Source of the DNA: Natronomonas sp. CBA1123
Lineage (GTDB): Archaea > Halobacteriota > Halobacteria > Halobacteriales > Haloarculaceae
NCBI RefSeq assembly: GCF_009741925.1
Contig: NZ_WPCC01000006.1
Span: 48,997-112,996, forward strand
DNA length: 64,000 bases
Direction of reading: 5' to 3'
Of this stretch, positions 25,566 to 35,638 are shown piece after piece; the stretch's first letter is position 1; each line of letters opens with the position of its first letter. Under the pieces are notes generated by a model that searched no databases, had not been told where the DNA came from, and saw nothing but the letters and a program-made list of their open reading frames with translations. The position numbers and the translations under genes were made by a program.

Positions 25566-27044
25566 TTAGCCGAACATCTCCCGCATCATCGGATGCATCT
25601 CCATCATCTGCTCTTCGGCTATCTCCTCGTACAGTTTGTACGTGATAGACACCGTAAGCAGCAGACCCGTTCCGGAGACCTGACCGATGGTACCGAGCAT
25701 GTTCGCCATGACCGCGAGCAGTCCCACGAGGGCACCGCCGATGACGGTGACCTGCGGGATGTATCGCTCTAAGACCTTCTCGGTGACGCCGGGCGACTGT
25801 CGGAACCCGGGAATCTGCATCCCGGAGTTCTGAATCTGTTTGGCCGTCGCGTTCGGCCCCATGCCCGTCGTTTCCACCCAGAAGATGGCGAAGATGGCGC
25901 CGCCGAAAATCATGAACGTGAGGTCGATACCCACACGGAGCATGATTTGCCACGGCGCAGCGGTGGTCTCACCGAGCCACCACATCCAGTCTTCGGGCGT
26001 GTAAATCGGCGCGACGTAGTAGAACAGCCCGCCGATCGGTTCGGCGAATCCGCCGGCCTGTGGCTGGGTGTAGTCACCGAGCCACGCCGGCATGCCAGTC
26101 CACTGTGCGTTGAGGATGCGGCCGAGGAACTGGACGTTCGCCTGCAGGGCGCGAACGAGAATCATCGGCAGGACGCTCGCGTAGATGAGCTTCACGGGGA
26201 AGCGACCACGGGCGCCCTTCACGCGGGAGTGACTCAGTGGAATCTCGACGCGGACGGATTCGGCGTAAACGACCACGCCGAAGATGAACAGCGTCGTGAT
26301 GAGGCCGAGCAGTTCACCGGGGCCGAGGAACAGGTCGAACAGCCCCGACTGGGTCAGCGGCGAGCCGACCTCGATATCACCGGTGAGGATGCCGACCCAC
26401 CGCGGGAAGAACCCGACGTAGCCGGCACCCAGACCGCTCCAGGCGATGAAGCCACCGATGAGTCGCTGGCTCACCCCGGCGATAATGAACAGGCCGATAC
26501 CGGAGCCGACCCCCCACTTCGAGATAATCTCGTCCATGTAGAGGATGAGGAGGCCGCCGACGAAGATTTGGGCGAACATCAGCCACGCCAGTCCCGTCGT
26601 CCCGAACGGCAATCCGGCTGCGACCTGCGGACTCGGCTGTAGGAAGCCGGCGAACACCATCGGCAACGCCGTCAGTGCCGTCATCACGACGACAAGGAGC
26701 TTCTGGAGGCCCTGATAGATGGCCTGGTCGCGGGGGTTCTCCTCGGTGTCCAGTCCGAGGAGGTCGGCGCCACCGAGCAACTGCAGCACGATGGACGCGG
26801 TGACGATGGGACCGATACCGACCTGCAGTAGCGACCCCTGTGCGCCCGCGAGGATGGTTCGGAACTGCCCGAAGATGTCCGAGCTCTGCCCGAGGCCGTA
26901 GATGGCCACGTTCGTCAGGAAGAAGTACAACACGAGCACGCCCGCTGTCCAGCCGAGCTTCCGACGGAACGGGACGTGTCCCGTCGGTCGCTTCACTGCG
27001 GGCAGGCGCGTGAGTACCGGTTCGGCGACCTCCTTCCAGCTCAT
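25566..27044 (-). CDS. secY: Protein translocase subunit SecY
   Basis: Pore subunit of the Sec translocon in the cytoplasmic membrane, 492 aa with about ten membrane helices. The start MSWKEVAEPVLTRLPAVKRP and the plug region GAQGSLLQVGIGPIVTASIVLQLL (about residues 72-95, gap-free in the family) are typical. The cytosolic loop SHSRVKGARGRFPVKL and C-terminal loop TGMGPNATAKQIQNSGMQIPGFR provide the ribosome contacts. The tail is methionine-rich (EEQMMEMHPMMREMFG). It is the last gene of the ribosomal operon and overlaps L15 by 1 bp. Confidence 0.97.
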   Translation of the reverse strand: MSWKEVAEPVLTRLPAVKRPTGHVPFRRKLGWTAGVLVLYFFLTNVAIYGLGQSSDIFGQFRTILAGAQGSLLQVGIGPIVTASIVLQLLGGADLLGLDTEENPRDQAIYQGLQKLLVVVMTALTALPMVFAGFLQPSPQVAAGLPFGTTGLAWLMFAQIFVGGLLILYMDEIISKWGVGSGIGLFIIAGVSQRLIGGFIAWSGLGAGYVGFFPRWVGILTGDIEVGSPLTQSGLFDLFLGPGELLGLITTLFIFGVVVYAESVRVEIPLSHSRVKGARGRFPVKLIYASVLPMILVRALQANVQFLGRILNAQWTGMPAWLGDYTQPQAGGFAEPIGGLFYYVAPIYTPEDWMWWLGETTAAPWQIMLRVGIDLTFMIFGGAIFAIFWVETTGMGPNATAKQIQNSGMQIPGFRQSPGVTEKVLERYIPQVTVIGGALVGLLAVMANMLGTIGQVSGTGLLLTVSITYKLYEEIAEEQMMEMHPMMREMFG

Positions 27045-27541
27045 TACGCTTCCTCGTTGTCCTCGTCGGTTGTATCTTTGTCGGCCTCTTCGGCGGCTTC
27101 ACCGCGCTCCGAGAGGACCGCTTCGCCGCCGGCCTCCGAGAGCGCTTCCTCGGCGCTGTCGGAGAAGGCGTCGGCGGTGACCTCCAGAGCGTTGTAGACG
27201 CGACCGGCGCCCAGCACCTTCACCGAGTCGGCCTCGTGGCCGTCCTCGACGAGGTCCCGAGCGTCGATGGCGTAGCCGTCGCCGGACTCCTCGGCGACGC
27301 CGTCCTCGACGAGAATCGCGATGTCCTCGTCGAGTTCACGGAGGTTGACGGTCTCGACCGTCCGGTCGGTCTTCTGCGGTCGCTTGAAGCCGGATTTGCC
27401 GAGCGGTTCGTAGTTGTGGAACTCGTGTTTGTCACGGCCCGCACGACCGCGCCCGCCTCGGTGGCCGGCGCCGCGGCGGTTCTTGTGCGTACCGCCGCCG
27501 TGCGTGCGAGAGCCGCGCTGTCGTCGTTTCTTGGATGTCAT
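27044..27541 (-). CDS. rpl15: Large-subunit ribosomal protein L15 (uL15)
   Basis: Binds 23S rRNA in the large subunit. The 165-aa protein begins [17 protein letters not shown], with the basic, glycine-rich rRNA-binding arm HKNRRGAGHRGGRGRAGRD in the first 40 residues. The rest is a globular domain ending in a long Glu/Asp-rich tail (about residues 145-165) typical of halophile ribosomal proteins. It overlaps L30 at 27541 and secY at 27044 by one base each. Confidence 0.96.
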   Translation of the reverse strand: MTSKKRRQRGSRTHGGGTHKNRRGAGHRGGRGRAGRDKHEFHNYEPLGKSGFKRPQKTDRTVETVNLRELDEDIAILVEDGVAEESGDGYAIDARDLVEDGHEADSVKVLGAGRVYNALEVTADAFSDSAEEALSEAGGEAVLSERGEAAEEADKDTTDEDNEEA

Positions 27542-28005
27542 TATCGCATCGCCTCCAGCAGTGCGTCGATGTCTTCCGTCGAGTGGGGGCCGAGTTGGCC
27601 GCCCTCGGTCGTCGGATGCTTGACGCCGTCGTGGCCGCCACGCGGCGGGTGCAGACGGAGCGTCGGCGAGAGCCCCTGTTCTTGGAGCGTCGTCTCCTCG
27701 TCGACCAGCGCCGACGCGAGGGCGTCGACGTCGTCGTAGTCGGTGTTCTCGACGACCCACTCGTCGTCGATGTCGGCCGCGCCCTCGGCGGGTTCGGCAC
27801 GGTTACTGACGAGCAGTGCGACGATGTCCTCGGTGGGTTCGCCGTGGGCGACCCAGTCGTTGACCTTCGTCACCATGCCGCGGTAGGCGTCCGTCTCGGG
27901 GACGAACGTGGCGTGGTTGACGCGGTGGAGGTTGAGCATGCCGAGGGTGTCCCGGACGCTCTCGCTTTGGTTGACCTCACCGCGCAGCTGGACGATGGCC
28001 CTCAT
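27541..28005 (-). CDS. rpl30: Large-subunit ribosomal protein L30 (uL30)
   Basis: A 154-aa archaeal/eukaryotic-like L30, longer than the bacterial form because of a C-terminal extension (about residues 95-154, with [20 protein letters not shown]). The N-terminal ferredoxin-like fold begins [21 protein letters not shown] and contains the family strand [13 protein letters not shown]. Overlaps S5 by 4 bp and L15 by 1 bp, consistent with translational coupling. Confidence 0.96.
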   Translation of the reverse strand: MRAIVQLRGEVNQSESVRDTLGMLNLHRVNHATFVPETDAYRGMVTKVNDWVAHGEPTEDIVALLVSNRAEPAEGAADIDDEWVVENTDYDDVDALASALVDEETTLQEQGLSPTLRLHPPRGGHDGVKHPTTEGGQLGPHSTEDIDALLEAMR

Positions 28006-28634
28006 TCGACCACCTCACGCTTTTCGAGGGTTCGCTCGGGAACGCGGGCCTCCGCGGTCGCACGAAGGGCGTTGAACGTCGCCTTCGCGAAGTTGACCGT
28101 CGTTCGGGTGTTCCCGCTGGAGCGCGTCCAGATGTCTTCGATGCCCGCGAGTTCGAGAACGTGCCGGACGGTCTCTCCGCCGGCCAGTCCCAGCCCACGC
28201 GGGGCGGGCTGTAGTTCGACCTCGACGGAGCCGGCCTTGCCGGTCGTCCGCAGCGCGACGGTGTGGGGGCGGCCGCAGCCACACTCCCAGGACCCACAGC
28301 CACGCGAGACGTCGATGATGTTCAGTTTGGCCACGTTGATGGCCTTCTGAATCGCACCACCGACCTGATCGTCTCGACCCTGCGCGTAGCCGACGAAGCC
28401 GTCGCGGTTGCCCACGACGACGACACAGCGGAACTTCACGCGTCGACCGGAGTCGGTCATCCGCTGGACCATGTTGATGTCCAGGACCTCGTCGTCCAGT
28501 CCAGGGAGGAGCTGGTCGACGATCTCCGGTTCCTTCAGCGGAAGCCCCGACTGCAGGGCGTCACGCATCGAGGTGATCTCGTCCTCTGCTACCTTGCGTC
28601 CGAGCCGCGTACGCGGCTCCCATCCGTTACTCAT
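28002..28634 (-). CDS. rps5: Small-subunit ribosomal protein S5 (uS5)
   Basis: A 210-aa S5 near the decoding site and mRNA entry. The N-terminal double-stranded-RNA-binding domain (about residues 50-110) contains [24 protein letters not shown]. The C-terminal ribosomal S5 fold includes the conserved [21 protein letters not shown]. Archaeal length and order are normal. Overlaps L18 and L30 by 4 bp each. Confidence 0.97.
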   Translation of the reverse strand: MSNGWEPRTRLGRKVAEDEITSMRDALQSGLPLKEPEIVDQLLPGLDDEVLDINMVQRMTDSGRRVKFRCVVVVGNRDGFVGYAQGRDDQVGGAIQKAINVAKLNIIDVSRGCGSWECGCGRPHTVALRTTGKAGSVEVELQPAPRGLGLAGGETVRHVLELAGIEDIWTRSSGNTRTTVNFAKATFNALRATAEARVPERTLEKREVVE

Positions 28635-29182
28635 AGTTCATCCTCCAGGCGCTCTCGCACCTCGTCGAAGTGGTCCGGAAGCTCCGTCGCATCGAAGTCG
28701 CCGCTGTAGAGGCCGTCCTCTTGTTCGGCGTATTCGGCGATGTGGGTTCCGCGGGTGCGCTGCCAGTCAGCGAACACCTCGTCGTTGTGCGGAATCTCCA
28801 GACCTGCGTCGATTGCACCTTCCTGTACTGCGAACGCCTTGTTGCCGGGGGTCGCCGTGTTGAGCCCGATGTCGAGAACTGCCTCTTCGAGGCCGGCCTC
28901 GACGGCTCGCTTGCCGGCCAGCAGGCCGGTCAGATACGCCGCGGGCAGGTTGCCCGTTGGGGCTTCCCAGCCGAACTCCTCGAGGTCACTCGAGGAAGCG
29001 CTCGCGAGCGTTTCGTCACCGTTCGTGCCGGTCACGACCAGCTGCGCCCTGGTTTGGTTGTTGCTCTTGCGAGCAACGAGGCGTGGCTTTCCGGATTTCA
29101 GCAGGCGCAACCTCTGGTGGTAGTTCGTTCGGGCCTCGCGGCGACGCCGCATCGGCACCTTGTATCTTGGTCCCGTTGCCAT
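28631..29182 (-). CDS. rpl18: Large-subunit ribosomal protein L18 (uL18)
   Basis: 5S rRNA-binding protein of the central protuberance, 183 aa. The basic N-terminus ([31 protein letters not shown]) and the conserved [17 protein letters not shown] strand contact 5S rRNA. The C-terminal part (about residues 120-183) is the archaeal/eukaryotic extension, acidic here. It overlaps L19e by 1 bp and S5 by 4 bp. Confidence 0.97.
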   Translation of the reverse strand: MATGPRYKVPMRRRREARTNYHQRLRLLKSGKPRLVARKSNNQTRAQLVVTGTNGDETLASASSSDLEEFGWEAPTGNLPAAYLTGLLAGKRAVEAGLEEAVLDIGLNTATPGNKAFAVQEGAIDAGLEIPHNDEVFADWQRTRGTHIAEYAEQEDGLYSGDFDATELPDHFDEVRERLEDEL

Positions 29183-29631
29183 CAGATTTCACCGTAGTTG
29201 TCGTCGATGTACCGTCGCAAGTCCGCGACGCTGTCGAACTCGCCACCGCTGGCTTGGTCGTACAGCTCACGGTACTGCGAGCGGTCGATTTCGCCGTCAT
29301 CGCGCAGTTCGCGGAGTTCGCGACGCTGTGCGCGGATGCGGCTCGTCCAATCCTCCTTCTTGTTCTGTCGTGCTCCGGCCTTCCCCTTCCGGGAGCCGTG
29401 TCCCTTCTGGTGGCCGTAGGAACGCTTCTTCGCCCGTTCGCGAGCCTTGCCGCGGGAGTTGCCCTTGGCCTCGGTCGCGGAGATGACGCCGCTGTCGACG
29501 AGCTCTCGGATGTCGTCGCGCGTGATGGCGTCGGCGATTTCGCCCTGTGCGTCGGGGTCGAACTTGACGCGGTTCTTCCCGACGCCGAGCACGTCCGCTG
29601 CCAGTCGCTTCTGTGCTTTCAGGTCAGTCAT
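29182..29631 (-). CDS. rpl19e: Large-subunit ribosomal protein L19e (eL19)
   Basis: A 149-aa protein found only in archaea and eukaryotes. The start [22 protein letters not shown] is the family signature. The middle is strongly basic and helical ([30 protein letters not shown]), which threads into 23S rRNA. The C-terminal helix is acidic. The start at 29631 overlaps the end of L32e by 4 bp; the longer open frame upstream is not coding. Confidence 0.97.
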   Translation of the reverse strand: MTDLKAQKRLAADVLGVGKNRVKFDPDAQGEIADAITRDDIRELVDSGVISATEAKGNSRGKARERAKKRSYGHQKGHGSRKGKAGARQNKKEDWTSRIRAQRRELRELRDDGEIDRSQYRELYDQASGGEFDSVADLRRYIDDNYGEI

Positions 29632-30341
29632 TCCTCTACCTCCACTTCGACGTAGGTCGGGTTGAGCACGCGGATGCCCTCCTCCTCGGCGACCTCCTCG
29701 ATGCGCTCGCGCTTGCGAGCGCCGACGGTCGAGCCGATTCGGGCGGCTTCCGTGTCCCCGTCGATGCCGTCGAGGTCGTCGACGTTCTCGACGCGAACCT
29801 CCTCGAAGCCGCTGGGGTGCTTGCCGCGCACCGCCTTCGGCGTTCGGTAGCCGGCCTCGACTTTCGGGCCCTTGCCCTTGATGCCGCGGCGCTGCTTCGA
29901 GAGCCCACCGCGGGGCTTGCGCCACGAGGTCGGCGTCCGCTTTTTCTTGTGGTAATCCTGCCGATTGAACTGCGGCTTGCCGACGCGCTGGCGCTGTTTG
30001 AGAAGTCGCTCCTCGTTGTCGCTCAACTCGGGGGTCTTCTCGGCCAGTCCGCGTGGCTGCAGTTCCGTCTCGACGTCCTCGTCGGGCGTCTCCTCGGCTT
30101 CCTCCGGTTCGTCCTCTTCGACTTCGGCCTCGGTGTCCTCGGAGACTTCGAGGCCGCCGACGTCGGCTTTGATACGCGCCGCGAGGGCGTTACCGATGCC
30201 GTCGACCTCCGCGAGCTCCTCCTGGGAACGCTCGCGGACCTCGTCGACGGTCTCGATGCCGGCCTCTTGCAGTGCCTCGGCCTTCGAGGGACCGACGCCG
30301 CTGATGTCGGTCAGTTCTTCGTATTCTTCGTCGTCAGCCAT
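29628..30341 (-). CDS. rpl32e: Large-subunit ribosomal protein L32e with N-terminal HhH extension (eL32)
   Basis: The 237-aa protein is much longer than a standard L32e core (about 130 aa). Residues 1-60 ([31 protein letters not shown] and [18 protein letters not shown]) form a helix-hairpin-helix domain. An acidic linker (about 65-95) follows. The L32e core begins near residue 105 and contains [21 protein letters not shown]. The added HhH unit occurs in halophilic L32e proteins and probably gives extra rRNA or protein contact; its role is not known. Overlaps L6 by 1 bp. Confidence 0.96.
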   Translation of the reverse strand: MADDEEYEELTDISGVGPSKAEALQEAGIETVDEVRERSQEELAEVDGIGNALAARIKADVGGLEVSEDTEAEVEEDEPEEAEETPDEDVETELQPRGLAEKTPELSDNEERLLKQRQRVGKPQFNRQDYHKKKRTPTSWRKPRGGLSKQRRGIKGKGPKVEAGYRTPKAVRGKHPSGFEEVRVENVDDLDGIDGDTEAARIGSTVGARKRERIEEVAEEEGIRVLNPTYVEVEVEE

Positions 30342-30874
30342 CAGACCTCACCTCGTTCGGGCGTCTGTGTGATGTAGACGCCGTCCTGGAAGACGCGGGT
30401 GTCCTTGTCGGGAACCCGGGTCAGCTGTTCGATGTCGGCCGCCGTCTGGCCGACGTCCTCGATACTCGGGCCCGTGATGGTCAGCTCCTCGCCGTCGACC
30501 GAGACCTCGGTGTCGCCGCGGACGGGCGTCCGTCGCGGCGCCTTCTCGCCGAGGAAGTTCTCGATGACGACCGCTCCGTCCTGGACGGAGACCTGCATGG
30601 GGAAGTGAGAGTAGAACACTTCCATGTTGTACTCCCAGCCCTCGGTCACGCCGTGAATCATGTTCGTGACGTGGCTCTGGAAGGTGCCGACCGTGGCACG
30701 GGCTTTCGCGTTCTCGTCGTCGGTCTCGATGACGACCGAACCGTCCTCGACGGACACCGTCACGTCGGGGTACCAGAGGCGTCGCGTGACGCTCCCGTTG
30801 TCCCCTTCGACGGTGATGTCGAAGTGGTCCATCGTCGCCGTGACCTCGTCCGGAATGTCGATTTCCTTTCGCAT
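30341..30874 (-). CDS. rpl6: Large-subunit ribosomal protein L6 (uL6)
   Basis: A 177-aa protein near the sarcin-ricin loop and the factor-binding site. Two homologous alpha/beta units are visible: [24 protein letters not shown] at the start and a second from about residue 95 ([24 protein letters not shown]). The end [15 protein letters not shown] is typical of the archaeal form. It is separated from S8 by 2 bp and overlaps L32e by 1 bp. Confidence 0.97.
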   Translation of the reverse strand: MRKEIDIPDEVTATMDHFDITVEGDNGSVTRRLWYPDVTVSVEDGSVVIETDDENAKARATVGTFQSHVTNMIHGVTEGWEYNMEVFYSHFPMQVSVQDGAVVIENFLGEKAPRRTPVRGDTEVSVDGEELTITGPSIEDVGQTAADIEQLTRVPDKDTRVFQDGVYITQTPERGEV

Positions 30875-30876
30875 GG

Positions 30877-31269
30877 TCAGTAGACGTACGCGATCACTTG
30901 GCCACCGATACCCTGTTCGCGGGCCTCGTAGTGGCTCATCACGCCGTGGCTGGTCGTGACGACGAGCGTCCCGTAGTCACGGGCGGGGAGGAACCGCTTC
31001 TCCCACTTCTCGTAGTCGTCGGCGCCCGCCGAATAGCGGGGTTTGACCGCGCCACACTCGTTGATCGCTCCTTTCAGTTCGACCTCGAATCGACCGGCTT
31101 TCCCGTCGTCGACGAATTGGAATCCGTCGACGTACCCGCGGTCGTAGAAGACCTCGAGTACGGAGCCGATTTCGTTCGAGGCGGGCTGTATCGTCTGCTC
31201 TAGGTGGCCGACGCTCTCGGCGTTGTCGAGTCCCGACAGCGCGCTGGCCAGTGGGTCGTTGTCCGCCAT
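30877..31269 (-). CDS. rps8: Small-subunit ribosomal protein S8 (uS8)
   Basis: Central-domain assembly protein of the small subunit, 130 aa. The start MADNDPLASALSGLDNAESVGH and the C-terminal rRNA-binding block DYGTLVVTTSHGVMSHYEAREQGIGGQVIAYVY are as expected for archaeal S8. Upstream in-frame sequence overlaps S14 and is not part of the protein. A 2-bp gap separates it from both S14 and L6. Confidence 0.97.
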   Translation of the reverse strand: MADNDPLASALSGLDNAESVGHLEQTIQPASNEIGSVLEVFYDRGYVDGFQFVDDGKAGRFEVELKGAINECGAVKPRYSAGADDYEKWEKRFLPARDYGTLVVTTSHGVMSHYEAREQGIGGQVIAYVY

Positions 31270-31271
31270 TG

Positions 31272-31445
31272 TTAGCTGTACTTCTTGAAGCCCATGCCAC
31301 GGGCGACTTCGCGGAAGCACTGTCGGCACAGCCAGATGTCGTACTTGCCGACGAGTCCTTGCTCGCGCCCGCAGCGCTGGCATGCTTCGAGCTGGCCCGT
31401 TCGCTTTGCGGCCTGCTCGCCTGTCTCTTGTTCGGATTCGCTCAT
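31272..31445 (-). CDS. rps14: Small-subunit ribosomal protein S14, zinc type (uS14)
   Basis: A 57-aa protein of the small-subunit head. Four cysteines, CQRC (about residues 22-25) and CRQC (about 40-43), form the zinc site of the C+ type. The conserved C-terminus [14 protein letters not shown] is intact. It is too short to appear in length-filtered gene calls. The ATG at 31445 overlaps the end of L5 by 4 bp, and S8 starts 2 bp beyond its stop. Confidence 0.95.
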   Translation of the reverse strand: MSESEQETGEQAAKRTGQLEACQRCGREQGLVGKYDIWLCRQCFREVARGMGFKKYS

Positions 31446-31972
31446 TCGGTCACCTCCACGTCGTAGTTCGCTTCGAGGAACGCGATGGCGTCCTCGGCGG
31501 TCAGTCGGTGGTTCGACGGAATCGGCTGGGACACCTTGTCGCGCTTCGTCACGCGGTAGCCCGGCCGGACGAGGTTGACCGTCACGTCGAGACCAAAGAT
31601 CCCGATGGTCGGGTCGTACTCCTGGCTCGGGAAGTCGGTGTGCTCCTCGATGCCGAAACTGAAGTTGCCGGTCTCGTCGAACTGCTTCGCCGAGATGTCG
31701 GCGATATCCAGTGCGGTTTCGAGGAACGCCTCCGCGGCCTCGCCGCGGAGCGTGACCTTCGCACCGATCGGGTCGCCCTCGCGGACGTTGAAGTCCTGAA
31801 TGGTGCGTTTCGCCGTCGTTCGAACCGGCTGCTGTTCCGTGATTTCGCCGAGAATGCTCTCGGCTGTCGCGAGCGGCTCACCGCCTTCGCCGACGCCCAT
31901 GTGGGCGACGACCTTCTCGACGGTCGGCTCGCGCATCTCGTGGAACTCCGAGTCGGCTGATTCCGAGCTCAT
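31442..31972 (-). CDS. rpl5: Large-subunit ribosomal protein L5 (uL5)
   Basis: Binds 5S rRNA in the central protuberance, 176 aa. Visible family segments are [51 protein letters not shown] and [24 protein letters not shown]. The acidic N-terminal additions are normal for halophiles. Overlaps S4e by 4 bp and S14 by 4 bp. Confidence 0.97.
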   Translation of the reverse strand: MSSESADSEFHEMREPTVEKVVAHMGVGEGGEPLATAESILGEITEQQPVRTTAKRTIQDFNVREGDPIGAKVTLRGEAAEAFLETALDIADISAKQFDETGNFSFGIEEHTDFPSQEYDPTIGIFGLDVTVNLVRPGYRVTKRDKVSQPIPSNHRLTAEDAIAFLEANYDVEVTE

Positions 31973-32676
31973 TCGTCGTCACCTCCGTCCGTGAAGTTCT
32001 CGTCGATGACGACGACGTACTCCTCGACCGTCTCGAAGCGGTCGTCGTCGCCCTCGATGAGGACGTTGTTCGCCGAGGAACCGGGCGTGACCTGAATCTC
32101 GTCGATGGTCCCGATTCGACCGGCGTGTGCGCCACGAACGGCCGTCACGAGGGCGCCCTCCTCGTAGGTGAAGTGGGCGACGACCTCGCCGTCGTCGTTG
32201 GAGACGACGATGGAGTCGTTCGTGTCGTACTCGGACGCGTCGTCGACGAGCAGTGTCTGGCCGTCGTGCAGCGTCAACTGCGTGTCGCCGCCAGTGATCT
32301 GCGTCTTGCCGATGATTTTGCCGAGTTTCGAGCCCGCGGAATCGGCGTCGATGGGCGTCAGCGAGAGCCGACCACCCTCGTCGGGGAACACGCGGTAGTA
32401 CTCCTCACGTTCGACGAACGCGAGGATGTCGAACATCCCGATCGGTCGACGCTCGTCGGAGACGGCCTTCCCGTTGATGAGAACGCTGTCCTGTTCGAGC
32501 GCGTAGCGCGCTTCCTTCTTCGAGTCGACGTAGCCGAGCACGTCGCGCAGGACGATGAGGAGCGGAACCCCCTCCTCGCCGTGCGGACCCGCGGCGGCCT
32601 TCGTCGTGTAGGTCTCCTCTTTCCGTTCGACCGGCCACGACTTCGGAACCGAGAGTCGTTTCTGGTGTTTCGTCAT
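31969..32676 (-). CDS. rps4e: Small-subunit ribosomal protein S4e (eS4)
   Basis: A 235-aa archaeal/eukaryotic ribosomal protein. Three parts are seen: an S4-type RNA-binding segment near residues 40-100 ([20 protein letters not shown]), a central beta domain, and a KOW motif near the end ([21 protein letters not shown]). The start [23 protein letters not shown] is conserved. Overlaps L24 and L5 by 4 bp each. Confidence 0.97.
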   Translation of the reverse strand: MTKHQKRLSVPKSWPVERKEETYTTKAAAGPHGEEGVPLLIVLRDVLGYVDSKKEARYALEQDSVLINGKAVSDERRPIGMFDILAFVEREEYYRVFPDEGGRLSLTPIDADSAGSKLGKIIGKTQITGGDTQLTLHDGQTLLVDDASEYDTNDSIVVSNDDGEVVAHFTYEEGALVTAVRGAHAGRIGTIDEIQVTPGSSANNVLIEGDDDRFETVEEYVVVIDENFTDGGDDE

Positions 32677-33029
32677 TCGTTATCCTCCTCCAGTCGCGCC
32701 TCGCGCACGTCGTCGGAGAGGTCCAGCTCGGTCACCTGGACGTTGCTGGCTTCGAGCGGACGGGGAACCTCCTCGCCGTCCGCCGTCTCCTGGGTCACTT
32801 CCTCGACGTGGATGACGGCCGCACGGAGGTCGACGTCGATGACCTCGCCGGCGTCGCCGGCGAAGTCGCCGCGTTGGACCTCCACGGTGTCGCCCACGTT
32901 GACGCGGACGCTCCGCTGGCCGTACTCCTCGCGGAGCTCCGGCGAGAGCGGCGCACGAACCTGCTTCTGCTTCTCGTGCAGCGGGGCGCGCTCCTGTCGA
33001 TTGCGCTGTTTGGTTGGTTGTCGTGTCAT
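32673..33029 (-). CDS. rpl24: Large-subunit ribosomal protein L24 (uL24)
   Basis: Assembly-initiator protein near the peptide exit, 118 aa. The N-terminus is basic ([23 protein letters not shown]), and the KOW motif is [23 protein letters not shown] (about residues 40-62). The C-terminus is acidic ([15 protein letters not shown]). It overlaps L14 by 4 bp and S4e by 4 bp. Confidence 0.97.
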   Translation of the reverse strand: MTRQPTKQRNRQERAPLHEKQKQVRAPLSPELREEYGQRSVRVNVGDTVEVQRGDFAGDAGEVIDVDLRAAVIHVEEVTQETADGEEVPRPLEASNVQVTELDLSDDVREARLEEDNE

Positions 33030-33424
33030 ACTATCATCGTCGCCGTGCTGGCGATGCTCCCGAATCGCTCTGCGACTTCACGAGCGATGGGACCCTTGAG
33101 TTCGGTCCCGCGGGGCTCTTCGTTCTCGTCGATGATGACGGCCGCGTTGTCCTCGAATTTGAGGCGCGTGCCGTCCGGACGACGGACCGGCTTGCGCTGG
33201 CGGATGATGACCGCTTCCAGCACCTGCCGCCGCATCTCCGGCGTCCCTTTCGTGACCGAGACGGTCACCTTGTCACCGAGACCCGCCTTCGGGTGTCGGT
33301 TCTTCGTCCCCGAGTAGCCGGAGACGGAGATGACCTTCAGCTCTCGTGCGCCCGTGTTGTCGGCACAGGTGATGAGCGAGCCCTTCTCGAGCCCCTGAGT
33401 GACGTCGGCGTTCAGCGCCTCCAT
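33026..33424 (-). CDS. rpl14: Large-subunit ribosomal protein L14 (uL14)
   Basis: Forms inter-subunit bridges, 132 aa. Signatures are [22 protein letters not shown] near the start and [18 protein letters not shown] in the middle, then [21 protein letters not shown] at the end. The ATG at 33424 is chosen; the GTG one codon upstream is in frame but less likely. The start overlaps the S17 stop by one base. Confidence 0.97.
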   Translation of the reverse strand: MEALNADVTQGLEKGSLITCADNTGARELKVISVSGYSGTKNRHPKAGLGDKVTVSVTKGTPEMRRQVLEAVIIRQRKPVRRPDGTRLKFEDNAAVIIDENEEPRGTELKGPIAREVAERFGSIASTATMIV

Positions 33425-33768
33425 CACTCCTCACCTCCCGCGACTTCGACAACGACGTGGCTCTTCGTCTTCGAGAGCGGTCGTGTCTCTGCGATCTTTA
33501 CTTCATCGCCGACCGAGAGCGGCTCCAGTACCTCCGGCACGTGGGCCGGAATGCGCGACCGCCGCTTCATGTAGCGGTCGTACTTGGGTACCTTCACGTC
33601 GTACTCTCGCTCGACGACGACGGTACGTTCCATGTCTGTCGAGACGACCGTCCCCTCGATGACCTGCCCGCGGACGGGCAACTCACCGAAGAACGGACAC
33701 GTCTCGTAGTCGTACTCCTCCGGATTATCCGGTTCCGGAGGCTGAGTTACGTCGAGTCCTATTGCCAT
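33424..33768 (-). CDS. rps17: Small-subunit ribosomal protein S17 (uS17)
   Basis: A 114-aa OB-fold primary rRNA-binding protein. The central block [23 protein letters not shown] (about residues 33-55) and [45 protein letters not shown] include the family signature. The first 30 residues ([22 protein letters not shown]) are the archaeal N-terminal extension. It overlaps Rnp1 by 10 bp. Confidence 0.97.
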   Translation of the reverse strand: MAIGLDVTQPPEPDNPEEYDYETCPFFGELPVRGQVIEGTVVSTDMERTVVVEREYDVKVPKYDRYMKRRSRIPAHVPEVLEPLSVGDEVKIAETRPLSKTKSHVVVEVAGGEE

Positions 33769-34037
33769 AGTGAACCTCCAATCTGCTCGGTGCGTCGGGC
33801 GGGGCGAGCGACGAGCCGTTCGCCGTCGACCACCACGTCGGTGGAATCGACGGTGAACCGGAACGTCGCCGCGGCCTTCGGCACCTGTTTGACCCCGTCG
33901 CTCGTCGCCACGAGCAGCATGTTCGTCGTCTCGTCGACGACGCGCCCGGCTATCCCGACGAGGTCGGGGTTGGGCGAATCGGTGACCTCGACATCGAGGC
34001 CGGCGAGTTCGTGGCGAACGAGCGACTTTGGGGTCAT
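33759..34037 (-). CDS. rnp1: Ribonuclease P protein component 1 (Rpp29/Pop4 homologue)
   Basis: Protein subunit of archaeal RNase P, which removes 5' leaders from pre-tRNA. The 92-aa protein has a Sm-like beta barrel; [27 protein letters not shown] contains the conserved GxVxxET core. The position between L29 and S17 in the spc cluster is the standard archaeal one. Overlaps S17 by 10 bp and L29 by 4 bp. Confidence 0.95.
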   Translation of the reverse strand: MTPKSLVRHELAGLDVEVTDSPNPDLVGIAGRVVDETTNMLLVATSDGVKQVPKAAATFRFTVDSTDVVVDGERLVARPARRTEQIGGSLWQ

Positions 34038-34243
34038 TCTTCGAAGTCGCCCTCCTCGCGCTGAACCGTCTTCAGGCGCGCGATGGTTCGTTTGAGTTCG
34101 CCGATGCGACCCGGGTTCTCCGGGGCACCACCGGCGGCGAGGACGGCCTTCTCGTTGAGCAGCTCGGTTTCGAGCTGTTCGAGCTCCGTCTCGCGCTCGG
34201 CGGGCGTCATGTCGCGGATTTCGTCGACGTGTAGGATGGCCAT
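34034..34243 (-). CDS. rpl29: Large-subunit ribosomal protein L29 (uL29)
   Basis: A 69-aa helical hairpin at the peptide exit. The sequence begins [24 protein letters not shown] and ends with [19 protein letters not shown], the standard L29 signature. Overlaps S3 by 1 bp and Rnp1 by 4 bp. Confidence 0.96.
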   Translation of the reverse strand: MAILHVDEIRDMTPAERETELEQLETELLNEKAVLAAGGAPENPGRIGELKRTIARLKTVQREEGDFEE

Positions 34244-35169
34244 TATTCCTCAGCCTCCTCGTTTTCGTCTTCGTCCGCTTCCGCTTCCATCTCCTCGACG
34301 AGGTCGGCCGCTTCGGCCTCGATGTCCTCGTCGAGTTCTTCCGGTTCGTCCTCTTCCGCGGAGTCCGGCGGCGACGTCGGCGATGCGCCTTCCTCGCTGT
34401 CGACCTCCTCGTCGATGATTTCCTCTTCGATGTCGTCGGGGACCTCCGTCTCCGCCGCCTCGTCGGCGACTTCCTCGGGCTCGGTGCCGACGGATTCGGC
34501 TTCGGCGTCCTCGGGCTCTTCGAGGAGGTCCTCGATTTCGCCTTCCGGCTCTTCGACGAAGTCCTCGACCTCGACGTCCTCGTAGACCTCGAAGTCGTCG
34601 GGGAGTTCCGCGTTCGGCGGGATGATTTTCACACGCACGCCGATGGTGCCGAGTTTCATGACCGCGACGCCGACGCCGCTGTCGACGATGGTCTCGGCGG
34701 GTTCGCCGTTGTGCTTGATGTAGCCGCGGTTGAACTTCTCCACGCGTGAGCGTGCGCCCGTCACTTTCCCGCTCAGGACGATTTCGGCGCCGAGGGCGCC
34801 GGAGTCCATGATGCGGTCGATGGTCGTGTGACCGGCCTTCCGGAAGTACCAACCCCGTTCGAGGGCGTTGGCGAGTCGGTCGGCGACGATCTGGGCGTTG
34901 AGGTCCGGTTCGTCGACCTCCTGAACGTCGATTTGCGGGTCTTCGAGGTTGAACCGCTCCTCCAGTTCAGTGGTGATTTTCCGGATGTTCTTCCCGCCTT
35001 TGCCGATGACCATACCGGGCTTTTCGGCCTTGAGCACAATCTGGGTGCCCATCGGCGTCTTCGCGACGTCCATCCCGCCGTAGCCGGCACGGGAGAGTTC
35101 GTCCGAGAAGAACTCGTCAATCTGGGTTCGCTGAAGCCCGTTCTCGATGAATTGGTGTTCGTCTGCCAT
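34243..35169 (-). CDS. rps3: Small-subunit ribosomal protein S3 with long acidic tail (uS3)
   Basis: Lines the mRNA entry channel. The 308-aa protein has a type II KH domain (about residues 15-95, with [21 protein letters not shown]) and an S3 C-terminal domain (about 95-200). The last 100 or so residues are almost all Glu and Asp (for example [17 protein letters not shown]) and carry no recognised fold. Such tails occur in haloarchaeal S3 but this one is long. The ATG at 35169 coincides with the L22 stop. Confidence 0.96.
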   Translation of the reverse strand: MADEHQFIENGLQRTQIDEFFSDELSRAGYGGMDVAKTPMGTQIVLKAEKPGMVIGKGGKNIRKITTELEERFNLEDPQIDVQEVDEPDLNAQIVADRLANALERGWYFRKAGHTTIDRIMDSGALGAEIVLSGKVTGARSRVEKFNRGYIKHNGEPAETIVDSGVGVAVMKLGTIGVRVKIIPPNAELPDDFEVYEDVEVEDFVEEPEGEIEDLLEEPEDAEAESVGTEPEEVADEAAETEVPDDIEEEIIDEEVDSEEGASPTSPPDSAEEDEPEELDEDIEAEAADLVEEMEAEADEDENEEAEE

Positions 35170-35636
35170 TATTCGTCCTCCTCCTCGCTTTCGAGGATTA
35201 GTTCCACGTCGACCTGCGGGGTGTTCCACTCCGAGGCGCGACCGAACGCGCGGGGCTTCTGTCCCGGCGATTCGCCGACCTTGTGGGCGGCGATGTGGGC
35301 GATGGTCATCGCCTCACCGTCGAAGCCCTGGTGGTCGGCGTTGTTGATGGCGTTCTCCAGGAGGTCGAGGAAGGCCTTCGAGGCCTTGTTGGGGTACCGA
35401 CCCGCGTCCCAGCCCTCGATGTCGTTTCGGTGGCCGACACCGGAGTTGTGGGACTTGAACGGGACGGACTTCTCCTCGTTGACGACCGCTTCGAGGTACT
35501 CGACCGCATCGGAAGCGGTCTTGCCCTTGATTTCGCGGGCGATCTCCTTGCTGTGCTTGTGGCTCATGTGACGCTCCCGAAGCATGGCTTTCGCCGTTTT
35601 GTCCGGGTCGGCGTCGACTGAGTAGCTGATTCCCAT
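35169..35636 (-). CDS. rpl22: Large-subunit ribosomal protein L22 (uL22)
   Basis: A 155-aa protein whose beta hairpin lines the nascent-peptide exit tunnel. Visible signature segments are [24 protein letters not shown], the tunnel-loop region [34 protein letters not shown] and [21 protein letters not shown]. The tail is acidic. It overlaps S3 by 1 bp and is 2 bp from S19. Confidence 0.97.
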   Translation of the reverse strand: MGISYSVDADPDKTAKAMLRERHMSHKHSKEIAREIKGKTASDAVEYLEAVVNEEKSVPFKSHNSGVGHRNDIEGWDAGRYPNKASKAFLDLLENAINNADHQGFDGEAMTIAHIAAHKVGESPGQKPRAFGRASEWNTPQVDVELILESEEEDE

Positions 35637-35638
35637 GA